Part shown: positions 21,598 through 33,499 of the stretch, piece by piece
Numbering within the stretch: the first letter of the stretch is position 1
How the letters are laid out: every line of letters begins with the position of its first letter
NCBI GenBank assembly: GCA_028622995.1
Contig: JAJQJQ010000043.1
Location: forward strand, 1,922,001-1,986,000
DNA from: Panagrolaimus kolymaensis
Lineage: Eukaryota > Nematoda > Chromadorea > Rhabditida > Panagrolaimidae
Direction: 5' to 3'
Length of the DNA stretch: 64,000 bases
Notes under the pieces: generated by a model
Databases searched by the model: none
Seen by the model: only the letters and a program-made list of their open reading frames with translations
Told to the model about the DNA's origin: nothing
Translations under genes and position numbers: made by a program

Positions 21598-23268
21598 TTA
21601 AGCTTCTCCCATCTCAACATCTTGTTCATCATCTTCTTGATTAGATGATGGAAGTTGATGTAAGGATGATTCATCCTCAAAATTATATCCTCCAGATGCA
21701 TAACTTTCATCTCCTTGTTCTTGTTGTTGATCGCCTGCTTCTTCTTCTCCACCTCCTTCTTCTGAAGCTTCTTGGTTTTTATTTTTAGGAGTTTCTTCTT
21801 CGGGTGAAAGAGCGCTGGAATCAGAATTAAGAAAACTTGCATCCGATTGAACACTTCCAGGTCCATTTGAACCTTCTGATGAAGAAGACGAAGAACTCGA
21901 AGAAGACATATATTCCAAAGATTTTTCTTCCGTTGCAACTGCTGATTTAGAAATTTTAGGTTTTTTATGAGCTTCAAGAAGCTTTCGAGCAAGTTTATCC
22001 TTTTTTCGTTGCTTTAAATCTTCTTCATTCCAATTTCGAATTTCATTTCGATGTTCCAACGCGTTTTTAAGGGTGATTTTAAGTTGCTTTGCTTCAACTT
22101 TAAGCAAATCCACATATTTTGGATCAGGTTTGGGTTCTTCATTTTTATCCAACATTTCTTTATATTCTTCATATTTTTTCTTAGCTTTTTGATAATCGAG
22201 TTTCATTTTTTCGATTAATGCTTCTAATTCTCGAACATCATCCGTCATGGGTGATGAGGAGGGTGAAGGATCTTCTAAATCATCGCTTGCTAGTTCCATT
22301 ATTTCTTCAACTTTGCCACTTTCAGAAACTTCATTGCCTTCTTCGTCTTCGTCGTCGGCATCAATAAATTTATCTGCTCCAGCTAAAAGTGCAAAACCTT
22401 CAGCTCGAAGGAGGCCTTCACTTTCCCAAAGTTCATCCACGACAAAATTAATATTTTTATCTTTTAAAGCTTTATGAAACGCCAATTTATCCGGAATTCG
22501 ATAAAGCGCGGGATATTGGTATTCTTCTTTGGGGGCTTGAAAAAGCCTTTTATAAACATTTTTGCTTATTCTAAAGCGTTTAAGAAGATTTTGGTCATTT
22601 GCATCGTCGTCGGCTGCTTTTTCTTTATCCTCAGAAATTTTAAGAATACTTCGACCAATAAATTCTGGATTCATGGGTAACACAGGTTTGGGGAAATTTG
22701 CTGGATCAATTTCTTCGATTTCATTTTTATAATTTCCTTCTTCTTCATCGTCGTCATCAAGAATGATATTTTTACGTTGAATGGCATCACCCAAAAATTT
22801 TCTCATTCCCTGATACATATCATCCATGGTTTCTATTTGATGATCATAAAGCGATCTGCAACAATTAAAATCGGTGGACATAAGAGAATCTTCCATGAGT
22901 TTTAATTGTTCCGTTAAACCCATTTCAATATCAGCCAAACATTTTTTTAAATTATTTGTGTGGTCTTCCATTTTTTTAATTGATAACTAAAAATCAAAAG
23001 AAAAATATGCAAATTTATGTATTCCATTTTTTGAGGTTTAAACTATAAAGCTTACTTGTTTTTCTTTAGATACATCTCCAACACAATTAGATAAAATTAA
23101 AATCATTTCACGAATTTTTCGTTCAACATTTATATTATCCATTTCTCCACCAGCGAGTTTGGTGTTGTTGTTGGTATTGCTGCTGCTTCCTCCTCCTCCA
23201 CTTCCATCATTTAAAGCATGAACGATAGGAGACATGGGAGATGAAATACCATCTTGAGAATCCGACAT
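21598..23268 (-). CDS. MED11-like domain fused to long acidic C-terminal region (533 aa)
   Basis: Two exons (23268-23056, 22986-21598) join in phase 0. Residues about 45-135 parallel the MED11-like protein at 16946: VERKIREMILILSNCVGDVSKE, then KKCLADIEMGLTEQLKLMEDSL and a YDHQIETMDDMY segment. The intron is at the same point in both genes, supporting duplication. Residues 140-533 are unlike Mediator: Asp/Glu runs, a segment LLKRFRISKNVYKRLFQ with YPALYRIPDKLAFHKALKD, a charged coiled coil (about 285-385), a Ser run and a Gln/Glu/Gly-rich tail. I do not recognise this extension. A nuclear regulatory protein is an inference from the N-terminal domain only. Confidence 0.7.
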
Positions 23269-24198
23269 TTTTTTCTACAAAAAAAATAATTTAAAAAGAA
23301 TAAAATAATTATTTATTTATTGGTTGAATGGAATTTATAAAAAAGCACACGAAAAAAAATTTTGCTTTTTCACATTTTACTTTTTCGTGGTGAAACAATT
23401 AATTTTTTTATGACAAAAAATGGTCCCCTTTTGTGTTTTTTATGTTCATATAATTAAGTTACTCATTTTTTTTATAATAAAGATATTTTATTTTGTTAAT
23501 TATTAAAATAAAATAATAATAATATTTATTAAAGTGGAACAAATTTGTTTATAATTTTCGCTACACTTAATTTATAAAAGGCGGAAACAAACATCAGAAT
23601 TAATGATGCCTCCCAATTGCGCATATTTATTTTATATTTATTCGAACTACCGTAATCAAACGAAAAGTTTAAAAAAACTTAAAAATGAAATATTAAAATC
23701 ATTCTCTATTATTTAAATTTTTCAATATTTGTCTGTCTTTTTGCGACTTTAAATTTACAAATTCAATGAAACAATTTTTTTTTCTTTTGTAGAAATTAGT
23801 TATAATTTGAACTAAAATAATCAATTAATTACAAGCAATCGAAGAAAATAAAAATAAATAATTATCTATAAATTAATTTGTCATTAAAAAGATATAGAAA
23901 TAAGTTTAAAAAAATTACTGCATATTTCTTTTTACATATATTTTTTATAATTCAATTGTCTAAGTTTTCATTTTCCATTATTATTTATGAGTCAGAAAGA
24001 AGTAGGTTGAGGAAATAATTAGCGGCAATTTTAAGATTTTTTACACTACAAAAAAATTAAAGAAAAAAATAATTGTTGGAAATAGAAAAATATAAAAAAA
24101 AAAGCTAGCTTCATTGCTACAGTAAGCTACCCTTAGAAAAACTACTACAAAGTTCTTTCTCAAATTTTTTTGTTCTTTTTTTATTAATAAAAAAAATT
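23269..24198. other. intergenic, nothing recognised
   Basis: This is AT-rich sequence between the minus-strand MED11-like gene and the broken receptor gene. No ORF, RNA or repeat is supported; both 5' regions must lie here since the genes are divergent. Confidence 0.5.
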
Positions 24199-24474
24199 AT
24201 GCCATCATCGTCTGCTGAAATTTATCCATATTTATTTTATTTAATTTTGATTGAATCTATTTTTGTTCAAATTTCTCATTCCATTGTTATTATTTATAAT
24301 TCAAAAACTTTATATTGGGTTTTAATGGATTTATATAAAAAGCAAATATATATTTCTCCGATACTTATTTTTCATTCACTTTTATGGATTATTATTGCTA
24401 TTTCCACGCTGTTTCATAATACTTATGTTTTAGCACTTTGGAGGCCAAACACTGAAAAAAAAACCCTTATTTTT

Positions 24475-24600
24475 TGAGTGAAAAACCCTCAAATTATGAG
24501 GTATTCAGCAACAAATTTTTGCCCTGAGGGGTTCACCAACCCTCATTCCAAAGTGAGGGTTATACAACAGTTTTTTGAGGGTAAAACACATGGAAAATGA
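24475..24600. repeat. left subterminal ACCCTCA/TGAGGGT array
   Basis: ACCCTC or GAGGGT occurs several times in 125 bp, in both orientations (AAACCCTCAAATTATGAGG, AACCCTCATTCC, GTGAGGGTTA, TTGAGGGTAA). It matches the array at the other end of the element. Confidence 0.75.
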
Positions 24601-24799
24601 GTGTTAAAACTCTTTTTTTCGCCTTATCTCTCATTTGGATTAATGCTGTAATAACCCCTAATATTGCTTTAATCCTGCCTTTTTTTATACTATTCCCAGG
24701 GCATGGTACACACACTTCTCAAAACAAAAGTTAACTATAAAAGTAATAATTTATCACAATATAAACAAAAACAAAACATAAAAATAACAAAAACAAGAC

Positions 24800-27134
24800 T
24801 TAAAAAAGTTGTGTGAGATTATTTGTTGTCGATTGAATAGCATTTTGCGAAGAGGGATCAAGAGAACCATCGATACGACGTCGTTTTGGTGTTGAAGGAG
24901 ATTGAAATGTTTCATTGAACATGTTTGCCGAATGTTCTTCTCCACTTCTTCTTTGATTTTCGTTTGAAATAGGTGTAGCCGATGGAAGTTGAAGTTGAAT
25001 CGACGCTTGAGAAGAAGATTGATCATGACTTTCTGAAATTTAAAAATCAAGTAAATAAAAAATAGTAAATACAAACCTAAAGGTCGTTGAAGAACATCAA
25101 AGAGTTGTTGGCGTGCAGGATTGTTATTAGTCTTCATACCCATCAAAAGTTCAAAGAAGTAAGCAATAGGTCGAGTTTCTTTATCATACGCAAGATTAAA
25201 AACAAAGATAGTTTCTATATAAGATTGAAGAGCATCGGCGAATGTTCCATTGACCTAAAAGCAAAAGTGAAAGTAAACATAAAATAAAGAACTTACTTGT
25301 AATGCTTCTTTACCAACAGCAATGTAGTATGTAGCTCGAGGAACAGTGCCGAGTGCAATGATAACAGGAGAATTTATACCTTGATGAGTTAGTTGAGTTA
25401 GACCATCATGATGACTGCTACTTCCCTGTAAAGTTGGATAAGTTTAAAAGCTTTAAATAAGTAGATAAAAAAGTACCATGCAATCAATAACAAGGCGGCT
25501 GTAATTACTTTCACTTCGTTTGGTTCCTTTCTTGATGAGTTCAGCAAGTAAACGACCACCATGATATTCTTTCATATCTTAATAATGAAAAGTGTTAACA
25601 ATAAAGCACTAAGTAAATTTACCATCAGTAAGTGAAGCTGGAACTTCAGAACAGTTTAGTTGCATTGCCGCTTGATTGAAAATTTCAGGAAGCATCATAC
25701 GGAAAACTTGGTTGAGATCTGGTTGAAAGTTTCGCTTCTTTTTCATAATCCACAGGAAATCATGATGAATCTAAAAGAAGCATGAATGATAAAAACGAGT
25801 CAATAAAAGATTACCAAAGTGATGTCACCCTTGATGTCGGGGAATTTAGAAATGACGTTTGAAACAAAAGCTTCACCTTGACGATTATTCACATAGCTTG
25901 GTTTTTTCCTTTCTTCTTGAATCCAAAGAGCTCTGGTAAAGCTAAAAGAGATAGTTTAATAGTTTATTATCTAAAAAAAGTATACCTTGACAATTGAAAC
26001 TCGAGCCGCTTTTCTTCCACAGTAGTAGAGCTGTTTATTTGAGTAACAATTTTGTCGATTGATTCGTTACAAAGTCGAGGCTTTAATAAACTTACCTTTC
26101 CAGCATTCTTTGCTTCGTTGTATTTTCTTTGAGAAGTACGATCCACAGGTCCTCTGCCGTTGGATAATGATAGCTTGTTAAAGACGTCTGATGCAGTGAG
26201 CTTGTTGATGACATTGTTGATCTTGTGACGTTCGGTAGCAGGAAGTGAAAAGCTAAAGAACTAATGCATGATCTAAATAAAATAACTTACTCGGGTGTAA
26301 CAGCTTTGATGACTTCTTTAGCGAGTTGAGTGATTTTACTTTCTGCTGCTTCCTGTAGTGCTTCAATATGTTCACGAAAAACATAAACCGCAGTTCTTCC
26401 TAAATCCTTACCAAGAAAATGTTGATACACGTCAACCTATAACTTTAGTGTCAAGCTTTGAATATTTGTTTATAAAAAGACTTACGCCGCCAAACATGAT
26501 TGGTTTAGAAGATGAGTAGGTTCCATAGGCTTTGTCGATTGCTTCGTTGTTTTCAAGAAAAAAAGATGTTAGTCTTTCTGTTTTCGTGCATTTACCAAGA
26601 ATTTTTAAAGATTTAGGAGCAGAAGGGAAATTATTTTCCGATGAAGGTTGAGAAGATGATGGCGGTTGTTGAACTACTTGAGGAGTTTGTCTGAAAAATA
26701 AACAGTCGAAATATTAAGAAAGAAACCATGAAATCTTACATTCGAGATGATTGTGTTGACGGAGGTTGAGAAAGAACTTGCACAACAGACGGATGACTAG
26801 AAGATGCAGAAAAGGGTCCACCATAAACAGTTACCTTTGGAATTTTTGCAGCTAGAAGTGGTTCACCATTGTTGATCCGAGTATCCATAATGTAGTAGCT
26901 TCTGTCATAGTTCAAGAACTCTTCCAAATTTTCAATTTCCGTTCTTTCTTCCACACCATTGTCGGTTGATATTTGAGTGATCCGAGGATTAAAGTTGTTT
27001 TGAATTCCAAGACGAGTGCAGCCGTAGTTAATGACGTTTGAAAATGATTGAAAATCATCAGTTACTTGCCATTGAACAGTTTTAGTTTCTCCTTCTGCAT
27101 TAATTATAACAAGTTTAACACGCGGATAAGCCAT
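24800..27134 (-). CDS. accessory protein of the CACTG transposon (642 aa)
   Basis: Ten exons join in frame on the minus strand: 27134-26740, 26690-26486, 26436-26291, 26252-25986, 25941-25815, 25770-25623, 25577-25477, 25425-25297, 25254-25077, 25032-24800. The introns are 45-60 nt. Residues 1-95 look like a PB1/ubiquitin-like fold (VKLVIINAEGETKTVQWQV, then a strand-rich region with FLNYDRSYYIMD). A Ser/Pro/Gln-rich linker follows, then a helical body and a basic PKRRRID motif near the C-terminus, a possible nuclear localisation signal. I do not recognise the body. It lies just downstream of the transposase in the same orientation; a helper role in transposition, like TNPA in plant En/Spm, is inference. 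Confidence 0.75.
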
Positions 27135-27440
27135 TGTCTGAAAAACAAGTAATTAGACAAACATATTCTTGAAAGTGTAAAAAATATTCTAAGGCAGCAA
27201 CAAAAACTTAGAAAAGAAGGAAAGAGAAAAATGGCAAAAAGAAGAAAAACATGAAAAGTTTGGTCACCACCAATAAACTATTTTCGCTGAGAGAGTTCGT
27301 GGCGTTCGAAAATGAAAGCCTAAATTTGACATTTTTAAAGTTTATTTGGTAATTGCTTGCTTGCATTTCATTAATTTATAATATGCGATACTTAGTTCAA
27401 AATATACAAAAAAGAAAAGAAATAAAACAAATTTATTTAT

Positions 27441-29872
27441 TTAAAGCAAAGCAAAAGGCAAACGAATATACTTAGAGTGATACAAACGCATTGAACCAAA
27501 AATAACAAAATCACGAGGATGCATTAAAATTGTATCTGGTGTTGCGGTGACTTCGTAGGCATGTCGATTGATATTAAATCCTGTTGTTGTCAGTTTGGCA
27601 ATGATACACGTTCCATCTTCTTCTCGACGTCTGATGATTCTTCCAAACACAGGTATATTGTTCTCTTTTGTAATAACAACACAATCATATTCCACTTTGT
27701 AGTATTCTTCATACTGGTTTTTAAGCGACGTTTGAATGTAGTTTGCTAAAAAAACAAAAAAATTTTAAAAATAAATAAAATGTAAACTAACGATCATCCA
27801 TTTTTTCATTAACCAAAGAAGCAAAATATTGATGTTTTTGAGCCAAAGTCATTGGCAAACTTTTTACACATCGATTGACGTTTGCATAACCTTTGATCAT
27901 TTGATGTTTTCCTTCAAACCTCATTGCCCAAAACAAGCGAAGAGGTCCATACTTTCTAATCAAATCAGGATAATGAAGCATGTAATGAGCTTTGACTGTC
28001 ATATGACCACCATTTGCAACGTAGAGTGTTAAGTATTCAGGAATGAGAACTTCAAGACGATTGATAGTTGCTTCGTCGATTGATAATGCCATTAGAATAT
28101 CATATATTTCTTGGAACATCAAGAGTATTTTCCATGCAGCATTATCTTCTGTTGGTTCCAAAGGAGCAAGAATAAGCGGAAGATGACGAATGAAAGTTGA
28201 AAGTTGCGATGAAGTCATTGATTTCAATTCAGGAGGATTACGACCAAGAGCACCTTCAGTTGTTTCTCTCGGAAGATTGAAACGATCCCTTCCTTGAAAT
28301 GGGAAATCTTTGATGAGTGCTTTTACTCTTCGATAATCAGGAAACGAAAGCAATACCATAGCAGCCATATAACGAACATGTCCTTGGAACCAATCGTGCA
28401 TTAAATCGGCGGTTGATTGTTCTTGAGCATGGAAATATTGAAGTTCATTAAGAGCACATTTCTCAGTTAAATGAGCAGCAGAGATTTCAGCTTCATTGTT
28501 TCGATTGAATAAATCATCATAGCCTTGTTTTGTTCTCATTAATTCAGGATGAAGGAATGTGTCGTTTGTTATTTGTTCATATGTGCACAAACAATGACGG
28601 CAACATTTTCCAGAAGAAAAGCATACTTTGTATCCAAGACCTTCATGCAATCCTTTATTATCAGATACAACGTTGAAAAGAACAACAGGATAATGACGAG
28701 TGATTCCATTGACAGATAAAGTTATTCCTTCTTCTTCGAGATCTTTGAGTTGAATGAGAATGGAGTGACGCATGGAAGTTTGAAGATGTTCACCAAAATC
28801 TTTTGCTTGTGCAAGAACAGCTAGAAATATGTTTTCATAGCTTCCTTGTAATTCAATTGGAAGATTGAGGATGCGGAAATAAATCCCAGTCATGCTGTAT
28901 CGGGAAGCTGTTCCAGGTCGAAGTGGATTGGTTGTTCCAAAATCATCCCAATAAACATGAAGCCCAATGTATTCTCTTCTTCCCAAAAGCTGAAAATATT
29001 TTGGATTAGTAATAAAGAAAATATTAAAATAAACATACTTCATACAACTCCCGACCACGTTGTCCAGCAAAGCAATGATCAATTCTTAGAGAATCAATAA
29101 ATTCCGAAGGCCATCGAAGAGAATTGAAGATTGATGGTTTAGTGATGATTGTTTGTATTGTTGTTCGAATATCAACTTTCGCCATGTAGTTTGTTCGAGG
29201 TACAAGACCTTCTGTGGTGAAGGTTGAGACAGATTGATGTCGGCTGGTTATTGCAAACTTCGTCGCCAAAATTAAATGACCAAGCTTAACACTTTTCTTT
29301 GTTCTTTTGTATTCACTTTTGTTTTCTTTCCATAAGTCTTCAAAAGTCGATTTAGCGTTTTCATAAAGATCATTATTGAATTTGAGTACTTCTAAGACGG
29401 ATGAAATTAACGAGTACTGATGGTTACAGATAACAGTTACAGTTTTTCTTGTAATTGCAGGTTGAGCAAGCAAATCCATCCAAAAGTTATTGCATAAGTT
29501 TACCACGTTCTCTATAATACCATCAATAAATGCATTTGGTGTCGGCTGTTCTTCTCCATTTTCTTGATTGATTTCAACCATTTCATAATCCATTCCAATG
29601 TCGTTGTCGAATGATTCATTTTCATCTTCAGCAGTGGCGACTGGAAACATTTCATTTGCATGTTTAGTTCTCAAATGACTTGCATAAGTCTTGAATACCA
29701 TTGGTCGATTGTGGTCGCAATGCTTACAATATAGTTGTTGACGTTTGGTAGAGTGGCGTTCCCATACTTGACAATGCGTGTGCCAAACATGTAAACGATG
29801 GTCTTTCAGAGTAACATCAACTTTATCACAAACAGGACAAATAAGTCCAATATTCAGAATTTGATTTTCCAT
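27441..29872 (-). CDS. CMC-type (TNP2-like) transposase, 778 aa
   Basis: Three exons (29872-29039, 28989-27792, 27745-27441) join in frame. The N-terminus has two zinc-finger-like units: CPVCDKVDVTLKDHRLHVWHTH and CKHCDHNRPMVF...HLRTKH. The core contains HVYWDDFGTTNPL (a catalytic Asp region of EnSpm-like enzymes), a Cys cluster (CCRHCLCTY) and DLMHDWFQGH, equivalent to the MHDxxEG motif of CACTA/Chapaev transposases. The C-terminus (about 700-778) is a beta-rich domain without a name I can assign. The ORF is complete, suggesting recent activity. Confidence 0.85.
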
Positions 29873-30124
29873 CGTATATGAGTAATCAAAATGTTATGAA
29901 AATATTTTGTAAAAAGAAAGTTTTCTCTAATTTATTTTCTTAGCGAAATCCTTCGCGAAAATCGTGCTGAGAAATTTGCTTTAGCATCCTATTCCCCTAA
30001 ATTTTAGTTTAATACTTACTGTTTTATCTTCTTTTGTACCATGCCCGAAGTTTTAGTCAAACACAATTTTTTTAAAGTATTTGGCTTCTTTCCTTTTTAT
30101 TCCATCTGATTCTTAGATAATAGT

Positions 30125-30315
30125 CATATTTAGGGGTTATAACCCCCATTTTATAAATTTTGGGGGTAAAAACCACATTTATAGTAGATGGGTTTAATAA
30201 CCCTCATATTATAAATGAGGGTTAACTAACCACCAAAAAAACTGTGGGAAAACACTCAAAATATAGGGGTTTTACCTCAAAAAAAGAATGAGGGTTTTAT
30301 AACAAATCGGCTTTT
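30125..30315. repeat. right subterminal ACCCTCA/GGGGTT array
   Basis: Repeats such as AACCCTCATATTATAAATGAGGGTTA, GGGGTTATAACCCCC and AATGAGGGTTTT fill this stretch and mirror the left array of the transposon. Confidence 0.75.
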
Positions 30316-30559
30316 TTTTCAGTGTATTCAAGGTGTGGCTTTCACCGTTTTTCTTATGACTTGGCAATCAGCTAATAATATTCTGGGGTCATATTCTCGA
30401 ACTTTATCCGCTTTGGATGGATTAATATGTTGTGTGACTTTTGTGCATTCAATAAATAAAATTCGAAAAAGAAATGCCATTTCCATTCAAAGTAATAATT
30501 CTTCAACAACCAAAAAATCTGTTCCACAAAAAAAAGTTTTAACTCCTAATGTAACTTAA

Positions 30560-31002
30560 AAAAATTATTTGAAAAATAATTGTTTGTTATTTTTTGTTTT
30601 ATATTTTTTTTGATTATTTAAATTTGTCGAAATAAAAATAAAAAAATAAAACCCAAAATAACTGTTTCGATTTTAAAATTCAAAGAAGTAAGGAATTTTT
30701 TTTTTGAAAATCCATAAATTTTTTTCAAACTTGGATGAACAAATTTTAATCGTGTTTTAGAATTCTATTTTCCATTTTTTTGGTTTCACGGATAAACTTT
30801 TTTTTAAGTTTTTTGCCATCAAACGAAGAAAATGCCTGACTGATAACGATGAATGAGACAGTTTTATCTTTCTTTTTTTATTTCGACACAAAATAATAAA
30901 GCAATTTTGTAACATTTCAGAAATGATGTTTGACAAAGTTCAAAAAATACACATAAATAAATACAATATTAAAAAAATTTAAGTGATTTTTTTATAAGTT
31001 TT
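30560..31002. other. intergenic, nothing recognised
   Basis: This is the shared 3' region of the broken receptor (+) and the Tudor-domain gene (-). It is T-rich with no supported feature. Confidence 0.5.
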
Positions 31003-32895
31003 TTAGTTGTTTTCTTTAGTTTCGCCACTGGGACTTTCTGGTTCATCACCATCTTCAGTTTCATTATTTTCTTCTTCCTCTTCTTCAAGAGGCTCATCTT
31101 CGCCTTCAATTTCGTCATCCTTAATTTTATCATAATCAAAAAATGCTGCAGCAATATTTTTTATTTCTTGTTTTTGATTCATTTCCAAATTATTTGAAGA
31201 AATAATATTAAAAGCTTGATATTTTTCTGGATAACAACAATTTTTGAGATCATCGTGGCATGGGTATTCTTTATGAATATAAGTTGCAAAAGAATCATCA
31301 AGTTCATGATTCACGGTGGGATTATCCAAATTTAAATGATATAAAATTGCAATGGATTCTCCAAGATTTTCCGCGGGTTTCATATCGCCTTTAAAATCTT
31401 TTAAATCAAATTTTTCTAATCCATGCAACGAAGCAGGTGTGTGCAAGGAATCATCATTAATTACAAATCGATCATGAATGGTTGGTAAAACATAAATATA
31501 TGGATATTCTTGGAGAGTTTTTTTCAAAGTATTTATTTCATCCAAAGTCCAAAATTTCTAAAACAAAAGATTTGTTTTTATTAAGGAATATATAAAATAA
31601 ATTCAAGGTTTTGTGAAAATTAATTTTTTGTTAGAACAAAGAAACACGAAATATTAAATCGAGTTTTTGTTGAACCAAATTAGACTCAAAAAGCTCAAAC
31701 CAAAAATCATAAAAAAATTTATAAATTAAAAATTATATTAAAAACTGAATGGTATTTTGTGAAAAAAGCGTGTATTTAAATCTTTTTTAGTTATCCTCTC
31801 TTTCGAGCCACTCAAACGCCATTTCGAAGTTTGTTAAGAAAAAAATAATTGGCTTAAAAAATGCATTTTTTTTTTAGTTTTTCCAAGCTATTTTTGAGGC
31901 GTGAAATAAAGGGTTTTTTTTTCAAGCATTCAATTGAATCGGTTCACCGAAGCTCGATGGTCTTTTCGATTTTTGAATCGATTTGGTGGATCTCAAAACT
32001 ATTCTAACAAACTCCCAAATTTCTATGTTCTTTTTGGAATATATAAAAATCTCAAATTTTGAAGCCCATAAAAAAGATACTTACATTATTGAGTGGCTTA
32101 ACACCTTGAAGCTTTATGGTAATGGTTTGCCATGGAAAGCATCGAAGTTCATCCCGTTTTGGATATAATTCATATATATCATTTTCATTTCTCCAAATTA
32201 AATTTACTTCTCCTTCATCGCTAAATGAAACAAAAGCTCCATTTTCTTTAGGCATAATTATTTGAGCTTTAACTAAATTGGAATTTGTTGTTGAATCTTC
32301 TCCTACATTTTCTAGATGAGTAATAATATATTCTCCAATTTTATCTTGTAAATCTGTAATTACTTGTCGCTTGGATTTAGTTTCAAATAAACAATTTAAA
32401 TCCCTCCAAGCTATATCTCCATGATCGATAAATTTAACTAAAGCTCGTTTTTCATTTGGCAAATATTCGATTATCCTTGCTCGAACTAAAGTTTCATTAT
32501 CGATTGGAGTCATTACATATTCACCTTCTTTGAGATCTGTGGCTAATATCGTTGGGGATCTAAAAATATTTGGAGGAATATAAGCTTTTAGGGGTAAAAA
32601 AACTCAAAAAAATTACTCTGTGGATATAACAAGTTTATTTGCGATGTGATTGATTGGACGAACCCATATTTCACTTGGTGAAACTACATTTACAACTTGT
32701 GCATGATAATTTCGTCGACATCGAATTCGATGAATCTAAAAATTTTGCTTTGATAATTTACAATTCAAATTTTTCGGAATATAAGCAACTTACTTTTTCT
32801 CGAGAAAAAATAACTTCAAAATCTTCTGGATTTTCAAAACCTGGTTTAGATGAACCTTTTTTACGAAGAAATGGTGAAGGATGACGTTCACGCAT
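31003..32895 (-). CDS. Tudor-domain protein (416 aa)
   Basis: Four exons (32895-32794, 32735-32617, 32559-32085, 31557-31003) join in frame; the last intron is 527 nt. The first 40 residues are basic. Residues about 35-150 read as an extended Tudor domain: HAQVVNVVSPSEIWVRPIN, then VRARIIEYLPNEKRALVKFIDHGDIAW, the hallmark VxFIDxG pattern. Such domains bind dimethylarginine, often on Argonaute/PIWI proteins in germ granules. A second beta-rich stretch with KAQIIMPKENGAFVSFSDEGE may be another Tudor-like unit. The C-terminal 60 residues are strongly acidic. The specific orthologue is not identified. Confidence 0.75.
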
Positions 32896-33167
32896 TTTTT
32901 TATACTAATTATTTGGATGAATTTAGTAAAGACAAATAAATATTTGGTTTTGAAAAAAAAAATTAGAAAAATGCGAGCAGAAAAAATTGCCGCTTTTTAG
33001 ATGAAAAAAAAAAGAAAGCAAATATATTTTTTGTACTTTGGCCTTCTTTGCTTAAATTATTTTTGTTTTTGCGCTTCTTTTTTTATTTTACTAAAACTGG
33101 AAGGTCAAAAGCTTTTGCAATTAGAAAATCGATAAAAAAATTGTAAAAAAAATGAAAAAATGATAAC

Positions 33168-33239
33168 TTCCCTAACGGGGAATCGAACCCCGGCCGCCTG
33201 GGTGAAAACCAGAAATCCTAACCACTAGACCATTAGGGA
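33168..33239 (-). tRNA. tRNA-Glu (anticodon UUC)
   Basis: On the minus strand a 72-nt cloverleaf reads TCCCTAATGGTCTAGTGG..., with D-arm, anticodon arm CTGGTTTTCACCCAG (anticodon TTC, + strand 33204-33206) and T-arm GGGGTTCGATTCCCC. The acceptor strands TCCCTAA/TTAGGGA pair fully. A-box (TGGTCTAGTGG) and B-box (GGTTCGATTCC) are present. It ends about 40 bp from the start of the inverted bark duplication at 33280. Confidence 0.97.
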
Positions 33240-33499
33240 GGCGAGGGAATTTGTTATTTTCTTATATTTTTGACAAGTAGAACTATTCGAGCTATTGTAA
33301 GTTAAAGTTTTCTATAAATATTTTTTTTGTTGATAAAAAGAAAGAAATAGTTAAATTTTTCTTTAAAATTTTTAACTTCAATTATGAGGACTCAGTTAAA
33401 AAAAATTATTATTTCTCAAAAGTGATGCTCAAGCAAGTTTAAATTTATTTTAAAAATGAATTCCAAAATAAAAAAAAAGCAAAATTAGTTCCTTTTAAA

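Larger units (their letters stand above)
24450..30324. mobile_element. CACTG-ended CMC/EnSpm-like DNA transposon (5875 bp)
   Basis: Ends are CACTGAAAAAAAA at left and the inverse TTTTTTTTCAGTG at right, about 13 bp of terminal inverted repeat. Subterminal zones (24470-24600, 30130-30310) hold many ACCCTCA/TGAGGGT copies in both orientations, as expected of transposase-binding sites in CACTA-type elements. Two multi-exon minus-strand genes fill the interior: a transposase (27441-29872) and an accessory protein (24800-27134). Both are intact by splicing, so the element may be autonomous. No target duplication is visible, consistent with loss of flanking receptor sequence. Confidence 0.85.
24199..30559 (+). 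pseudogene. nematode 7TM receptor-like gene split by a DNA transposon
   Basis: The N-terminal part (24199-24449, about 83 codons) encodes two hydrophobic segments and ends LALWRPN. The C-terminal part (about 30325-30559) resumes with a membrane segment (GVAFTVFLMTW) and LGSYSRTLSALDGLICC plus a basic cytoplasmic tail. Both match by position the receptor at 55664-57233 (LVILWNPN near residue 83; LGPYSNTLTSINIAICC near the C-terminus). Roughly 150 residues covering the middle membrane segments are absent, and the 5.9-kb element at 24450-30324 sits at the junction. The gene therefore suffered an insertion with a deletion. Confidence 0.8.

Noticed and set aside
26080..26096. Possible 16-nt intron in the transposon accessory gene (GTAAG...AAAG)
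   Set aside because: Far too short to splice and the frame is open through it.
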